This document shows, piece by piece, positions 1-9,700 of a DNA stretch of 51,511 nt. The DNA lies in NCBI GenBank assembly GCA_042091035.1, contig JBELIG010000004.1, positions 1 to 51,511 of the forward strand. The letters run 5' to 3'. The stretch is from AM-2324 sp042091035. GTDB taxonomy: Bacteria > Bacteroidota > Bacteroidia > Chitinophagales > Saprospiraceae. A program made the position numbers and the translations under genes. Under the pieces are notes generated by a model, which did not search any database, had not been told where the DNA came from, and saw only the letters and a program-made list of their open reading frames with translations. Numbering within the stretch: position 1 is the first letter of the stretch; every line of letters begins with the position of its first letter.

Positions 1-840
1 CATGTTATAAACAACTCTTGGGGTTGCCCAGAATCGGAAGGATGTAATCCAACGAACTTTCTTATCCTCGAAACAGCGATCAACAACCTTAAAGCCGCTG
101 GTGTAGTTGTTGTTGCCTCTGCTGGAAATAGTGGATCAGAATGTAGTACGATTTCGAATCCTCCCGCAATCTACGAAAACAGCTTTGCGGTTGGAGCAAC
201 AAATGAAAATGACAACATCACAGGTTTCTCAAGTAGAGGACCCGTGACAGTAGATAATTCAAACAGGCTAAAACCAAATGTATCTGCTCCAGGAAGAAAT
301 GTAAACTCGTGTATTAGAGATGGTGGATATGCAACCTTTAGTGGTACATCTATGGCAGGACCACATGTTGCAGGTGCAGTGGCTTTGATTATCTCTGCAA
401 GACCAGAACTTGCTGGTCAAGTGGATCTAATAGAAGATATCCTTGAACAAACTGCAATCAATAAAACCACAGATCAAGAATGTGGTAATGTATCAGGATT
501 ATCGATTCCGAATAACACCTATGGTTTCGGAAGGATTGATGTAATGGAAGCAGTAGACATGGCGCTGAATATTGACATAACCAACACGCAAAGGGTTATC
601 AAAAAAGATATTGAAATCTACCCAAATCCCACTCAAGGCAGACTATACTTTAAAATCGGTATTGAACTCGAGGATGCTGAACTTAGAATTTTAAGTTTAA
701 ACGGAACTGTTTTAGTGCGAGAAACATTAAATGGTAACACGCATTCGGTTGACCTGGGAGAATTCCCTACAGGTCTGTTTATCTATCAAGTTCAATCTGA
801 AGAAGTCATTTTAAGTGGAAGAGTAGTAGTGAACAACTAG
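1..840 (+). CDS. Subtilisin-like (S8) serine protease with T9SS sorting signal, 3' part only
   Basis: The reading frame is open from base 1, so the 5' end lies outside the window. The visible part holds the second half of a peptidase S8 catalytic domain: the oxyanion-hole region (VVVVASAGNSG), the FSSRGP turn, and the catalytic serine in GTSMAGPHVAG (Ser codon at 349-351). The catalytic Asp and His must lie upstream. About 80 residues at the C-terminus form a separate domain beginning with the IEIYPNPTQG signature, which is the type A sorting signal for the Bacteroidota type IX secretion system. The protein is therefore probably exported across the outer membrane and anchored or released at the cell surface. 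Substrate is unknown. A hairpin terminator follows. The family and sorting signal are clear; the exact role is not. Confidence 0.93.
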   Translation, partial: HVINNSWGCPESEGCNPTNFLILETAINNLKAAGVVVVASAGNSGSECSTISNPPAIYENSFAVGATNENDNITGFSSRGPVTVDNSNRLKPNVSAPGRNVNSCIRDGGYATFSGTSMAGPHVAGAVALIISARPELAGQVDLIEDILEQTAINKTTDQECGNVSGLSIPNNTYGFGRIDVMEAVDMALNIDITNTQRVIKKDIEIYPNPTQGRLYFKIGIELEDAELRILSLNGTVLVRETLNGNTHSVDLGEFPTGLFIYQVQSEEVILSGRVVVNN

Positions 841-861
841 CAAGTAATTTGTTGGATAAAC

Positions 862-905
862 AAAAAAGAGGGGAAAGACCAAATGGTTTAATTCCCCTTT
901 TTTAT
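862..905 (+). terminator. Rho-independent terminator after the S8 protease
   Basis: An A-rich run leads into GAGGGGAA, paired with TTCCCC and a T-tract about 20 bases downstream; an inner ACC-AAAT-GGT stem tightens the loop. It lies 21 bases after the protease stop and before the dnaB promoter. Confidence 0.75.
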
Positions 906-934
906 TTTAATTAATAATCCCTAAATTACCTTTT

Positions 935-966
935 ACCCGTTTTTCAATAAATAACCATTAGCTTTG
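935..966 (+). promoter_or_regulatory. Putative Bacteroidota promoter for dnaB
   Basis: TAGCTTTG at 959-966 matches the Bacteroidota -7 consensus TAnnTTTG exactly. It is 18 bases before the dnaB ATG, so the leader would be very short. The upstream TTG element is not evident; only a T-rich stretch is present around 931-945. Confidence 0.5.
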
Positions 967-984
967 TAAGAACTAAAGAACAGT

Positions 985-2499
985 ATGGCAGATTTTCCCA
1001 GAAATACAAATAGGGCACAATCCGGCAAGTCGGCTAAGAATGAACTTTCTGAATACGTTTTCGGAAAGGTTCAACCTCAGGCCACAGCATTAGAGGAAGC
1101 GGTCCTCGGTGCACTAATGCTAGATAGGGATGCTTTATCTACTGTATTGGATATAATCAGCCCTGGTAGTTTTTATATAGATGCCCACAAACACATCTAT
1201 GAAGCTATGATTGCTTTATTCAATGCTTCTCACCCAATTGACCTACTGACGGTCACGGAGGAGCTTAAAAAACTGGACAAACTTTCTGATGTTGGAGGTC
1301 CAGGATATTTGGTAAAATTAACCAACAAAGTTGCCTCTGCGGCAAATATAGAATATCACTCCAGAATTATCGCTCAAAAGTATATTCAGCGAGAACTGAT
1401 CCGAGTGTCTACCAAAATCATAAAGGATTCTTACGAAGATAGCACCGATGTTTTCTCGCTTTTGGATGATGCAGAAAAAGGACTTTTCGATATCACCCAA
1501 AAGAACATGAGTCGTGGAGTTGAAACCATGAGTTCTGTAACGGCTAAATTCAGACAGCAACTTGAAGAACTAAAAGATAAAGAAGACGGGCTTACAGGTG
1601 TACCTACCGGCTTTATTGGCTTAGATAGACTTACATCCGGTTGGCAGCCTTCTGATCTTGTAATACTTGCAGCAAGACCCGGTATGGGTAAGACCTCCTT
1701 TGTATTGGCATTAGCCAAAAATGCGGCTATGGATTTCAATAAAGGAGTGGCCTTATTCTCTCTTGAGATGTCTGATGTGCAGCTTGTCCAACGTTTCATT
1801 TCCTTGGAGGCTGAAATATCTGGCCACAAGATGAGAAAAGGAAACTTGGAGGAATACGAGTGGCAACAGTTATACACGGCCATTGAAAAAATGGCTGACA
1901 TTCCGATCTTCATTGATGATACACCAGGTATCAATATTTTTGAACTTCGGGCAAAGTGCCGTCGTCTAAAAGCCCAATATGATATTCAGATGGTGATCAT
2001 CGATTACCTTCAACTGATGAGTGGAGGGGGCGACAACAAAGGTAACCGTGAGCAGGAAGTATCAGCAATCTCTCGTGGACTTAAGGCTTTAGCTAAGGAA
2101 TTGAACGTTCCTGTAATTGCCTTATCACAGTTAAGCCGTGCGGTAGAATCTAGAGGAGGGACCAAAAAGCCAATGCTTTCTGACCTTAGGGAGTCTGGAT
2201 CTATTGAGCAAGATGCCGATATGGTTATGTTTATCTATAGAGGTGAATACTACCAAATCTTAGAGGATGAAGAAGGAGAATCACTCAAAGGCATTGGTGA
2301 GATCGTTGTAGCCAAAAACAGACACGGTGCACTAGAGAATATAAAGCTTAGATTTATCAGTGAGTTTGCTAAATTTGCAGACTTGGACGATATGGACTTC
2401 GATAATCTCCCTGAGGGGACATTCGAAACAAATGGCGAGGGTGCAGATATTATCACCCGTCCATCCAGAATGAATGAAGACGAGGACATCCCATTCTAA
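985..2499 (+). CDS. dnaB: Replicative DNA helicase DnaB
   Basis: Hexameric ATP-driven helicase that unwinds DNA ahead of the replisome. The 504 residues contain the N-terminal primase-interacting domain (roughly 30-170) and a RecA-like C-terminal domain. The Walker A motif is AARPGMGKT (229-237). The Walker B region (VIIDYLQLM) and the downstream LSQLSRAVESR loop are both present. The length is slightly above the 450-470 typical of many bacteria because of short polar tails at both ends, which is common in Bacteroidota. The start is an ATG just downstream of a TAnnTTTG box. It is followed after 20 bases by the pseudouridine synthase gene and is probably co-transcribed with it. There is no intein insertion at the Walker A or B sites, which are frequent intein positions in dnaB. 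Confidence 0.98.
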   Translation: MADFPRNTNRAQSGKSAKNELSEYVFGKVQPQATALEEAVLGALMLDRDALSTVLDIISPGSFYIDAHKHIYEAMIALFNASHPIDLLTVTEELKKLDKLSDVGGPGYLVKLTNKVASAANIEYHSRIIAQKYIQRELIRVSTKIIKDSYEDSTDVFSLLDDAEKGLFDITQKNMSRGVETMSSVTAKFRQQLEELKDKEDGLTGVPTGFIGLDRLTSGWQPSDLVILAARPGMGKTSFVLALAKNAAMDFNKGVALFSLEMSDVQLVQRFISLEAEISGHKMRKGNLEEYEWQQLYTAIEKMADIPIFIDDTPGINIFELRAKCRRLKAQYDIQMVIIDYLQLMSGGGDNKGNREQEVSAISRGLKALAKELNVPVIALSQLSRAVESRGGTKKPMLSDLRESGSIEQDADMVMFIYRGEYYQILEDEEGESLKGIGEIVVAKNRHGALENIKLRFISEFAKFADLDDMDFDNLPEGTFETNGEGADIITRPSRMNEDEDIPF

Positions 2500-2519
2500 A
2501 TTACTTCTAAATATTGTAT

Positions 2520-3242
2520 ATGGACAACGAAGGGGTCAGATTAAATAAATTTGTGGCAAATTCTGGTGTATGTTCCAGACGAAAAGCTGCAGATCTGGTG
2601 AAGGCAGGAAAGGTAAAAGTAAATGGCAAAGTAGTTCTTGAACCCTATTATCTCGTTCAAGACTTTGATGAAGTCATTTACAATGAAAGAGTTTTAAGAC
2701 TGGAAACGAACAAAGTTTATCTGTTGATGAACAAACCTAAAAATACCATTACCTCTCTTTCTGATGAAAAAGGAAGAAAGACTGTAATGGACCTATTGAA
2801 GAATACTATCAAAGAACGAGTTTTCCCTGTGGGTAGATTAGATTTTCCAACTACAGGACTTCTTTTGATCACCAATGATGGAGACCTTGCCAAAAAACTA
2901 GCACACCCTAGCCATGAGGTCAAGAAATTTTATGAAGTACATTTAGACAAGGAAATAACGCCGCAAGACCTAGACAAAATCAGAAAAGGATTAACCTTAG
3001 AAGATGGCTTTGCTCCAGTGCTTGGAGTAGACTATGTAAAAGGTAAAACCAAAAAGGATGTCGGTATTGAGATTCACATCGGACGTAACCGAATTGTAAG
3101 AAGGATATTTGATCACCTGGGCTATACCGTTGAAAAACTGGACCGAGCATATTATGCAGGACTTACCAAGAAAGACTTGCCTAGAGGGAAATTCAGGCAT
3201 CTGAAAAAACAAGAAATAATAATGCTCAAGCATTTTATCTAA
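2520..3242 (+). CDS. rRNA pseudouridine synthase, RsuA/RluB family
   Basis: Isomerises uridine to pseudouridine in ribosomal RNA. Residues about 5-50 form an S4 RNA-binding domain (RLNKFVANSGVCSRRKAADL). The catalytic domain carries the signature GRLDFPTTGLLLITNDGDLA, whose Asp is the nucleophile, and later GRNRIVRRIF. The size (240 residues) suits RluB, RluE or RsuA, and the target uridine cannot be chosen from sequence; RluB-type is most likely for Bacteroidota. A TTG codon six bases upstream (2514) is an in-frame alternative start; the ATG at 2520 is preferred. The gene is 20 bases after dnaB and ends at a strong bidirectional terminator. Confidence 0.93.
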   Translation: MDNEGVRLNKFVANSGVCSRRKAADLVKAGKVKVNGKVVLEPYYLVQDFDEVIYNERVLRLETNKVYLLMNKPKNTITSLSDEKGRKTVMDLLKNTIKERVFPVGRLDFPTTGLLLITNDGDLAKKLAHPSHEVKKFYEVHLDKEITPQDLDKIRKGLTLEDGFAPVLGVDYVKGKTKKDVGIEIHIGRNRIVRRIFDHLGYTVEKLDRAYYAGLTKKDLPRGKFRHLKKQEIIMLKHFI

Positions 3243-3257
3243 TAGCTTATTGAAATA

Positions 3258-3293
3258 TAAAAAAGGAACTTCAAAATTGAAGTTCCTTTTTTA
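3258..3293. terminator. Bidirectional terminator between convergent genes
   Basis: A perfect inverted repeat, AGGAACTTCA paired with TGAAGTTCCT around a four-base loop, is flanked by an A-run on the left and a T-run on the right. It can therefore terminate both the plus-strand pseudouridine synthase and the minus-strand TolC-family gene. Confidence 0.9.
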
Positions 3294-3294
3294 T

Positions 3295-4632
3295 TTATTC
3301 CTGAGTATATAAGCCACCCGTTAGATTCAAAAGGGCAATCTGTGAGTTGATTAGATTGAATCTAGCCTCAAGCCTGGATTGAGAGGCATTGAGATAACCC
3401 AGTTGAATAGTCCTATAGTCAAAGCTGCTGATTAAACCATTTTCAAATCTGTCTTTGGCAATATCCAAGTTCCTAGAAGCATTCTCCAGTTGTTGCGAAC
3501 TCATCTCAAGAACTCGTTCATTGGTCTCCATCTGCAGATAGGTATTTTCAAACTGAGTAGAAATATTTTGTTCCATATTCTGCAAAAGATCCTTGTTTGC
3601 CATCCACTGAATCTCGGCATTTTGAATTCTAGTCTTCCTTAATCCAGAATCAAATAACCTATGTGTTGCCGAAATACTTAAAAAAGGATTTACACCCGTA
3701 GAAGTATTTGAACCAATAATCTCATTTGTAATTGGATTTTCAGCATCTAAATATGAGCTATTTAAATTCCCACTAACACCAAGACCAAGACCAATAGATG
3801 GTTTTAAGGTTGTTTTTTGAATATCAATATTATTCAAAGCAAGCTCATCTGAAAGTCTTAAGTTTAGGAGATCTGTATTGCTGTCCAGCATACGTTGCTG
3901 TAAAGCTTCCTTCTCTAAAAGTGGGATGACAGATTCCAAATTATCAATTAGTACATATTCCTCACTGCTAGCAGCAAGTCCCATCACCAACTTTAAGTTA
4001 TTATGTAAGGCTGCAATTTGATTCTCCACTTGAATAAAGGCAATAGAGTCATTCAAATAAGCATCTTTTGCTTGAATGACATCAAAAGTACTGGCAGAGC
4101 CATAGTTTTTTCTAAGCTCTTGAAAATCGAATCGATCTTTTGACAATAACTTCACCTCTTCTAAAACTGTTTCTTGCTCCTCCACTAACAATACCTGGTA
4201 ATAGGCTAACATCACCTGTTGTGTCAGGTCCTCAACCGCCATGCGCATATTTAATGCAGCTTGCTCTTTTTGGAGACCAAGTCCAGACTTTGCATATTTC
4301 ACTCGTCCCCCATTATATAGAACAAGGTTCATCTCCATGCTTCCGCTCAGACCAGTGCTGTAAGACAACTGTTCAGGTAGAATAACATTAGCGGGGTTGA
4401 TCTGTTGGCTTATCGCATTTTGATTGGCCGCTGCAATATCAATAGTAGGCGTTCGCCCGGCATTTGCCCAAGTATCATTATTTTCGCTGATCGTAATTTG
4501 CTTTTCCTGAAAACGAACCTGCAGGTTGTTTGCAAGACTAATTTCCAAAGCTTGGGACAGGCTAAGTTTAGTCTGACCTTGCAAGAAACTAAATTGGACC
4601 AACATTAACAGAATTATATATATGCGCAACAT
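3295..4632 (-). CDS. TolC-family outer membrane efflux channel
   Basis: Outer-membrane component of a tripartite export system; TolC proteins form a trimeric barrel with a long periplasmic alpha-helical tunnel. The 445-residue product starts with a Sec signal peptide (residues 1-19, ending LQGQ) and has two outer membrane efflux repeats rich in long helices. The typical family opening SLSQALEISLANNLQVR is seen right after the signal, and the second repeat ends with the usual NLDIAKDRFENGLISSFDYR pattern. The start codon is four bases from the stop of the glycosyltransferase gene, which makes it the last gene of the adaptor-pump-GtrA-GT-TolC operon. It is therefore the likely outer-membrane partner of the RND pump at 6725-9898. 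A bidirectional terminator follows. Confidence 0.92.
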   Translation of the reverse strand: MLRIYIILLMLVQFSFLQGQTKLSLSQALEISLANNLQVRFQEKQITISENNDTWANAGRTPTIDIAAANQNAISQQINPANVILPEQLSYSTGLSGSMEMNLVLYNGGRVKYAKSGLGLQKEQAALNMRMAVEDLTQQVMLAYYQVLLVEEQETVLEEVKLLSKDRFDFQELRKNYGSASTFDVIQAKDAYLNDSIAFIQVENQIAALHNNLKLVMGLAASSEEYVLIDNLESVIPLLEKEALQQRMLDSNTDLLNLRLSDELALNNIDIQKTTLKPSIGLGLGVSGNLNSSYLDAENPITNEIIGSNTSTGVNPFLSISATHRLFDSGLRKTRIQNAEIQWMANKDLLQNMEQNISTQFENTYLQMETNERVLEMSSQQLENASRNLDIAKDRFENGLISSFDYRTIQLGYLNASQSRLEARFNLINSQIALLNLTGGLYTQE

Positions 4633-4636
4633 AGGC

Positions 4637-6259
4637 TTAATTTTTATCTAACTTAAATGCTCCCATAATTGGGACTCCTTGTCGTTCAATAAGAACAACA
4701 GGATTATTGAATCTTCCGTTTTTCGCTTTATAGTCTCTTCGCTCTTCCTTCGATCTAAAATTTGTTATATAGTAATCACTATCCCTAGAACTATATCCTA
4801 GGCAAAGTTTTTCTTTTGTCTCCTCATCTAAAAATTTGTGGTTTGCAATACCCGGATAAGAAAAGGAATAGAATTTTATACAATCCCCATCCTCTGCTAA
4901 TTCTGCTAACTGCTTCAAACCACTCCTGTAAGATATACCCCAATAATCCAGCTCAAAACGACTAAACTGATCCCCTGAAGCAAGCAAATTAAAATAAGTC
5001 TGCTGGTAAGGATGTATTGTCACCATTAAAAATAACAAGTAGGCTATATTAAGACCTGCTATTGATTTTATCAAGATATTCACCTTGCCCTTTTGCTTCT
5101 TTGCCCATCTAAACAAACGCAATAATCCAACAAATGCTACCAAAGCAAATCCTGCATAGGTAAAGTGAAGCTGTCTCCATCCGTCATAAAGCGTAGATTG
5201 TTTTACAATCACTAGTAACAAAGGCAATAAGAAAAAACTGAATGCAATTGCTATGAATCGCTGCTCTCTGTCTCTAAACCAACTTAGGTCTCCCTTTGCT
5301 AAACTTCTGAGCCAATTAAAAACGGGCTTAGCAAAACCTAATACAAACAAAAACCAATAAAACAGTGGAATGCTGATCAACATCCATGCTGGAGCATAGT
5401 ACCAAGGTAAGTCAGGGGCATAAAGATATTCATTAAATAAAAGGACATTTCCTCTCCAATCAAACTTACCCATTGCTTTAAAAGACTCCAAAAAATTATG
5501 GATAGGTTGCTCCCAAAGATAAGGCCAGAAAATATAGATAAACACTGGGGTAGCCAAGGCGAAAACCAGTAGGCTCTTTTTCCACTTGCCCCAAAAGTCC
5601 TTTTTATTTTTAGCCGCTAAAAAATAAAAGATGATCCATGCAGCACTTAGTGCCGGAAGAAGGATACCAACAATTCTAATATTCACACAAAGGCCACAAA
5701 TAAAGGCATGAAGAAGTCCATTTCGAACAGATGGATTATCCAAATACCTAAAGAAGCTTGCCAAACCAAAGACAAAGAAGGACAAGAGTACTGAATCTTT
5801 AATATTAAAGAAAGCATGCCCGAATGTACGCGGTGATAAAATAAAAATCAGTGCGCCTAATAAAGCAAGATACCTATTACCAAATTGCCTGTAAAGAATC
5901 CTGTAGAACGCAATACTCGCCAAAAAGAATAGGATAAATACCAATTGATGCCTGAGCATATATCGTTCAAAGTAGCTACTCAATCCAAAAATTCGTTCTA
6001 AGTACAAGGAAGAAACTTGGAATATCACGCCGTAATACTTGTATTCATAAGCATGTAATTGCTCGCCATTAGGAGCAATAGGTCCCTTATCAATTCCAAA
6101 AGTCTTATTGATATAATCGTAACTAACTCTTCCGTGCCGCTCCTGAATCTCATCATCAAAACCCAGCCCAAAATCATGGACCACATTCATCCCAACGATG
6201 AAGAAGCCGATAAAGAATAAAAACGCACAAAGTCGTGATATAAAATTAGGATTGTTCAT
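4637..6259 (-). CDS. Multi-spanning GT39/ArnT-like glycosyltransferase (GT-C fold)
   Basis: Integral membrane protein of 540 residues. The first periplasmic loop contains an acidic motif (GLGFDDEIQERHG, about residues 31-43), as in GT-C enzymes such as protein O-mannosyltransferases and ArnT. These enzymes transfer a sugar from a polyprenyl-phosphate donor to a protein or lipid at the periplasmic face. There are about 10-12 hydrophobic segments, followed by a C-terminal soluble domain of about 100 residues. The start overlaps the end of the GtrA-like gene by 14 bases, a strong hint of translational coupling; GtrA-type proteins are thought to flip or present the lipid-linked sugar. It lies between pump and channel genes of an efflux system. 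Acceptor and sugar are unknown. Family assignment is good, exact activity is inference. Confidence 0.8.
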   Translation of the reverse strand: MNNPNFISRLCAFLFFIGFFIVGMNVVHDFGLGFDDEIQERHGRVSYDYINKTFGIDKGPIAPNGEQLHAYEYKYYGVIFQVSSLYLERIFGLSSYFERYMLRHQLVFILFFLASIAFYRILYRQFGNRYLALLGALIFILSPRTFGHAFFNIKDSVLLSFFVFGLASFFRYLDNPSVRNGLLHAFICGLCVNIRIVGILLPALSAAWIIFYFLAAKNKKDFWGKWKKSLLVFALATPVFIYIFWPYLWEQPIHNFLESFKAMGKFDWRGNVLLFNEYLYAPDLPWYYAPAWMLISIPLFYWFLFVLGFAKPVFNWLRSLAKGDLSWFRDREQRFIAIAFSFFLLPLLLVIVKQSTLYDGWRQLHFTYAGFALVAFVGLLRLFRWAKKQKGKVNILIKSIAGLNIAYLLFLMVTIHPYQQTYFNLLASGDQFSRFELDYWGISYRSGLKQLAELAEDGDCIKFYSFSYPGIANHKFLDEETKEKLCLGYSSRDSDYYITNFRSKEERRDYKAKNGRFNNPVVLIERQGVPIMGAFKLDKN

Positions 6260-6701
6260 CCGTGTTATTAGCTTTTTTTCCTAAAAAACGATCCTCAAAA
6301 GCGAAGCGTTTTAGATAAAAATTGTAAAAAAAGATCGTTCCTGTTGCTACTAGCTTCGCTCCAATTTTAAATGCTTCAAAGAATTCAACATTCTGGACTA
6401 GGAGCTTGATAATGGTACTTCCAAGAACCACTCCTCCAAGAGAAATAAGAACAGACATAATAAACACGAGGTATACATTTCGTTTCAATTCAAAAACAAA
6501 TCGTTTTTGCAAGACGAAATTTATAAGCATACCAACAGAAGCTGATAACATATTGCCCCAAAACTCCTCGAAAACACCACCCTGAAAAACAACCAGCCCC
6601 CAGAAAAGACCATAGTCAACAAGGGTAGCTACAATGGATGACATTCCAAACTTCAGTTTTTGGACAACACTGTTTCTATATTTCTCAATTAGATTCCTCA
6701 C
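6246..6701 (-). CDS. GtrA-family membrane protein (lipid-linked sugar flippase-like)
   Basis: Small four-helix membrane protein of 151 residues. The opening FGMSSIVATLVDYGLFWGLV fits the GtrA family, which is known from phage serotype conversion and cell-wall glycosylation systems; members are thought to move polyprenyl-phosphate-linked sugars across the membrane. The start codon is GTG (6699-6701): an upstream ATG at 6701-6703 is out of frame and runs at once into TGA, and the first internal ATG would cut into helix 1. The next gene in the operon overlaps it by 14 bases and encodes the glycosyltransferase that would use the flipped substrate. It is 23 bases downstream of the RND pump gene. 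Confidence 0.85.
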   Translation of the reverse strand: MRNLIEKYRNSVVQKLKFGMSSIVATLVDYGLFWGLVVFQGGVFEEFWGNMLSASVGMLINFVLQKRFVFELKRNVYLVFIMSVLISLGGVVLGSTIIKLLVQNVEFFEAFKIGAKLVATGTIFFYNFYLKRFAFEDRFLGKKANNTDEQS

Positions 6702-6724
6702 ATTTAGGCTTTAACTATAAAATA

Positions 6725-9700
6725 TTACTCTTCTTCATCTAATCCGTCCAAATTCAGTGCAGATGGCTCTACGGATTCATAACTTACCGATTTGCCAAAG
6801 AAACTAGCAACATGATATTTAACTCTGTTTACAATAACCAAAAATACAGGAAGTATCAATAGAATAATTACCGTAATCAACAAAAGTCCAAAGGACACAG
6901 ATACTGCCATAGGTTTCAAAAACTGAGCCTGCAGACTTTTTTCCAGTAATAGTGGGAAAAGTCCTGCAAATGTAGTTATTGATGTAAGAATAATTGGCCT
7001 AAAACGACTTAAACCAGCATCTACAAGAGCATCCATCTGTTTCTGACCATCCTGCAAGTTCTTGTTATAAGTAGCAACAAAAACCAAAGCATCATTCACT
7101 AAAATACCAATCAAGGCAATAATACCTAAAACAGAAAACAGGCTTATAGGAATACCAACAGCCCAGTGTCCCCAGGCTACTCCAATGAATGCAAAAGGAA
7201 TAAGTAAGAACACAGCAATTGTTTGCATAATTGACCTAAAAGTCAATGCAATACAAAAGATCATCAAACCAAGTAGTATTGGCATAATCTTTGCCATTGA
7301 ATTCTGCGATTTCTCCTGTTCCCTATTCTGCCCTTCAAAAAGTGCAGAAACACTAGGATACTCTCCAAGTATCTCTGGTATTATGTCATTCTTTAAACTT
7401 GCTGTAATATCACTAACAGATACATTGTCATTGGATATTTCTGACTCAATTCGAATCTCGCGTTTACCATTTAGGTGATTGATAGAAACGACTCCCCTAC
7501 CGATTGACACATCTGCTAATTCAGAAAGTGGATACTCCACCCCATTACCTAGTCGAATACGCATGTTCAAAAGATTTGAAATGTCCGAGCGATCAGCTTC
7601 TGCATAGCGCACCCATACTTTCACCTCATCTCTACCACGCTGAATTCGTTGTACCTCAGCTCCAAAGAATCCTTGACGTACCTGATTGAGGATAAACTGT
7701 GTATTCAAGCCCAAAAAGGCACCTTTCTCACTAAGTTCCAGATTGATTTCCTTTAATCCTTCTTGGTTATTATCCGTTACATCTATCAACTCTTCTAACT
7801 TCGACATCCTTTGCTTTACAGCTCGGGTTGCCGCATTCAACTCTGCATAGTTCTCTCCTACCAAAGAGATAGACACAGGCTTTCCAAAAGCAGATTGAGA
7901 ACCAAAAACCAATTCTTCCGCATTATCAATATCTCCTGTAAATTCTCTTATTGTATTAAGAATCTTCCGCAAGCGAAGGCTGTCTCGATTTTCTCCTGGC
8001 AATAAAGCAATATTAATACTCCCTTGGTATGTGCTAGGACCTAAATTCCGCTCTATACGTTCAATAGGCTGTTTTTCTCCATTGAAAAATTGTTGTGTAA
8101 GGCTGTCATTTGCTCTCCAGGCTGATTGTTCAATATGCTGTAACCACTGCATAGTGATATCAGGGTTGGTTCCCGATGGCATCTTAAGATTTATACTAAC
8201 ATTATCCCGTTCGATATTTGGGAAGAAAGTCCCTTTTATCAATCCCCCATTGATCGCTCCGAATGTTAACATAAGCAAACAAACCATAAAAGCGATACTC
8301 AGAAATTTGTTGTGAAGGGTGAAATTAAGGACTGGTGCATAGATTTTATCTCGTAAGCCATCCATTAAGCGATCAAAAAACAATCTTAGCCGACTTAGGG
8401 CACCCTTTGGTTCAGACTCATTTTTCTTACTCAATGCTTTTGAGTGGGCAACGTGTGTAGGAAGAATAATAGCTCCCTCAATCAGTGAAAAGACGAGAGA
8501 GAAAATAACCACTATTGACATTTCAACAAAGAAATCACCAAGTGTACCGTCAATAAAGAAAAAGGCCGAAAAGGCTATTATAGTGGTTACAATCGCAGTA
8601 AAAATAGCTGGCAAAACTTCTAGTGTTCCCTCTACGGCTGCCCGAACTCTAGAATATCCCTTTTCATACTTTTGGTATATATTTTCAGCAATCACAATAC
8701 CATCATCGACCAGGATTCCAATCACGACGATCATACCAAATAAGGAAACTACATTGATAGTAACATCTAGATAGTTTGCAAAAATGAACATCCCTCCAAA
8801 ACAAATCGGAATAGCCAAAGCCACCCAAAACGCTATTCGCCAATGCAAAAACATGGCCAAAAGGACAATCACTAAGGCAAAACCAAGCAAGCCATTCTCT
8901 GTCAAAAGATTGATCCTTTGTTTTAGAGTGATAGAGCCATCCCTAACAACGGTCGCCTCGAGCAAATCTTCACGCTCATTAAAGTCTGCAACATAGGATT
9001 TCACCATATCTGTGATAGTGATCATATCCTCTGTCTTGGGCGTATTACTTATGTTGATAACAACTGAAGGGGCTCCATCTAAAAAAGACCTGGACGGATT
9101 ATCTTCCACCCATTGATCTCGCACATCGGCAACTTGATGCAAATATATCTTACCGCCATTTACATCTTTTTTAACTACTATATTTCTAAGATCATTTGCA
9201 TAGTATTCCTTTTGGCGGGCCCTAAGCAATATCTCTTCCTCTGCAGCCTTCACTTTTCCTCCTGTGATATCGATATTAGCTGCTCTGACTGCGGCACTAA
9301 TCTCTGCAAAAGTCAACTGATAAGCCCTTAAATCCCGCTCTCGACACTCTACAACTATCTCCTCATCGGGAAAACCACTAAGCCTCACCTTGGAAATTCC
9401 ATCCATAGCAAGAAGGTCATCCTCTGCTTTTCGAGCAACTTCCTTTAATTTTTGAAGGTTCTCCGCTCCACTGATTGCAAAACTAATCGCAAAGCCTAAG
9501 TTTTCATTCACAAATACTTTTGGAGGCTCCATCCCTGCTGGAAACGAAGGAATACTGTTCACTGCATTTTTTACATCCTCGACAACAATATATGCATCTG
9601 CCTTTTTCTTTACTTCTATGGTAACACTTCCTGTATTCTCATTACTTACAGATGTGATCTGCTCAATACCTGTAATACCTTTAAGCTTCTCCTCAATCTT

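Noticed and set aside
1431..1934. 167-residue open frame antisense to dnaB
   Set aside because: It mirrors a conserved helicase domain on the other strand and has Ser-rich composition typical of antisense frames; no family features.
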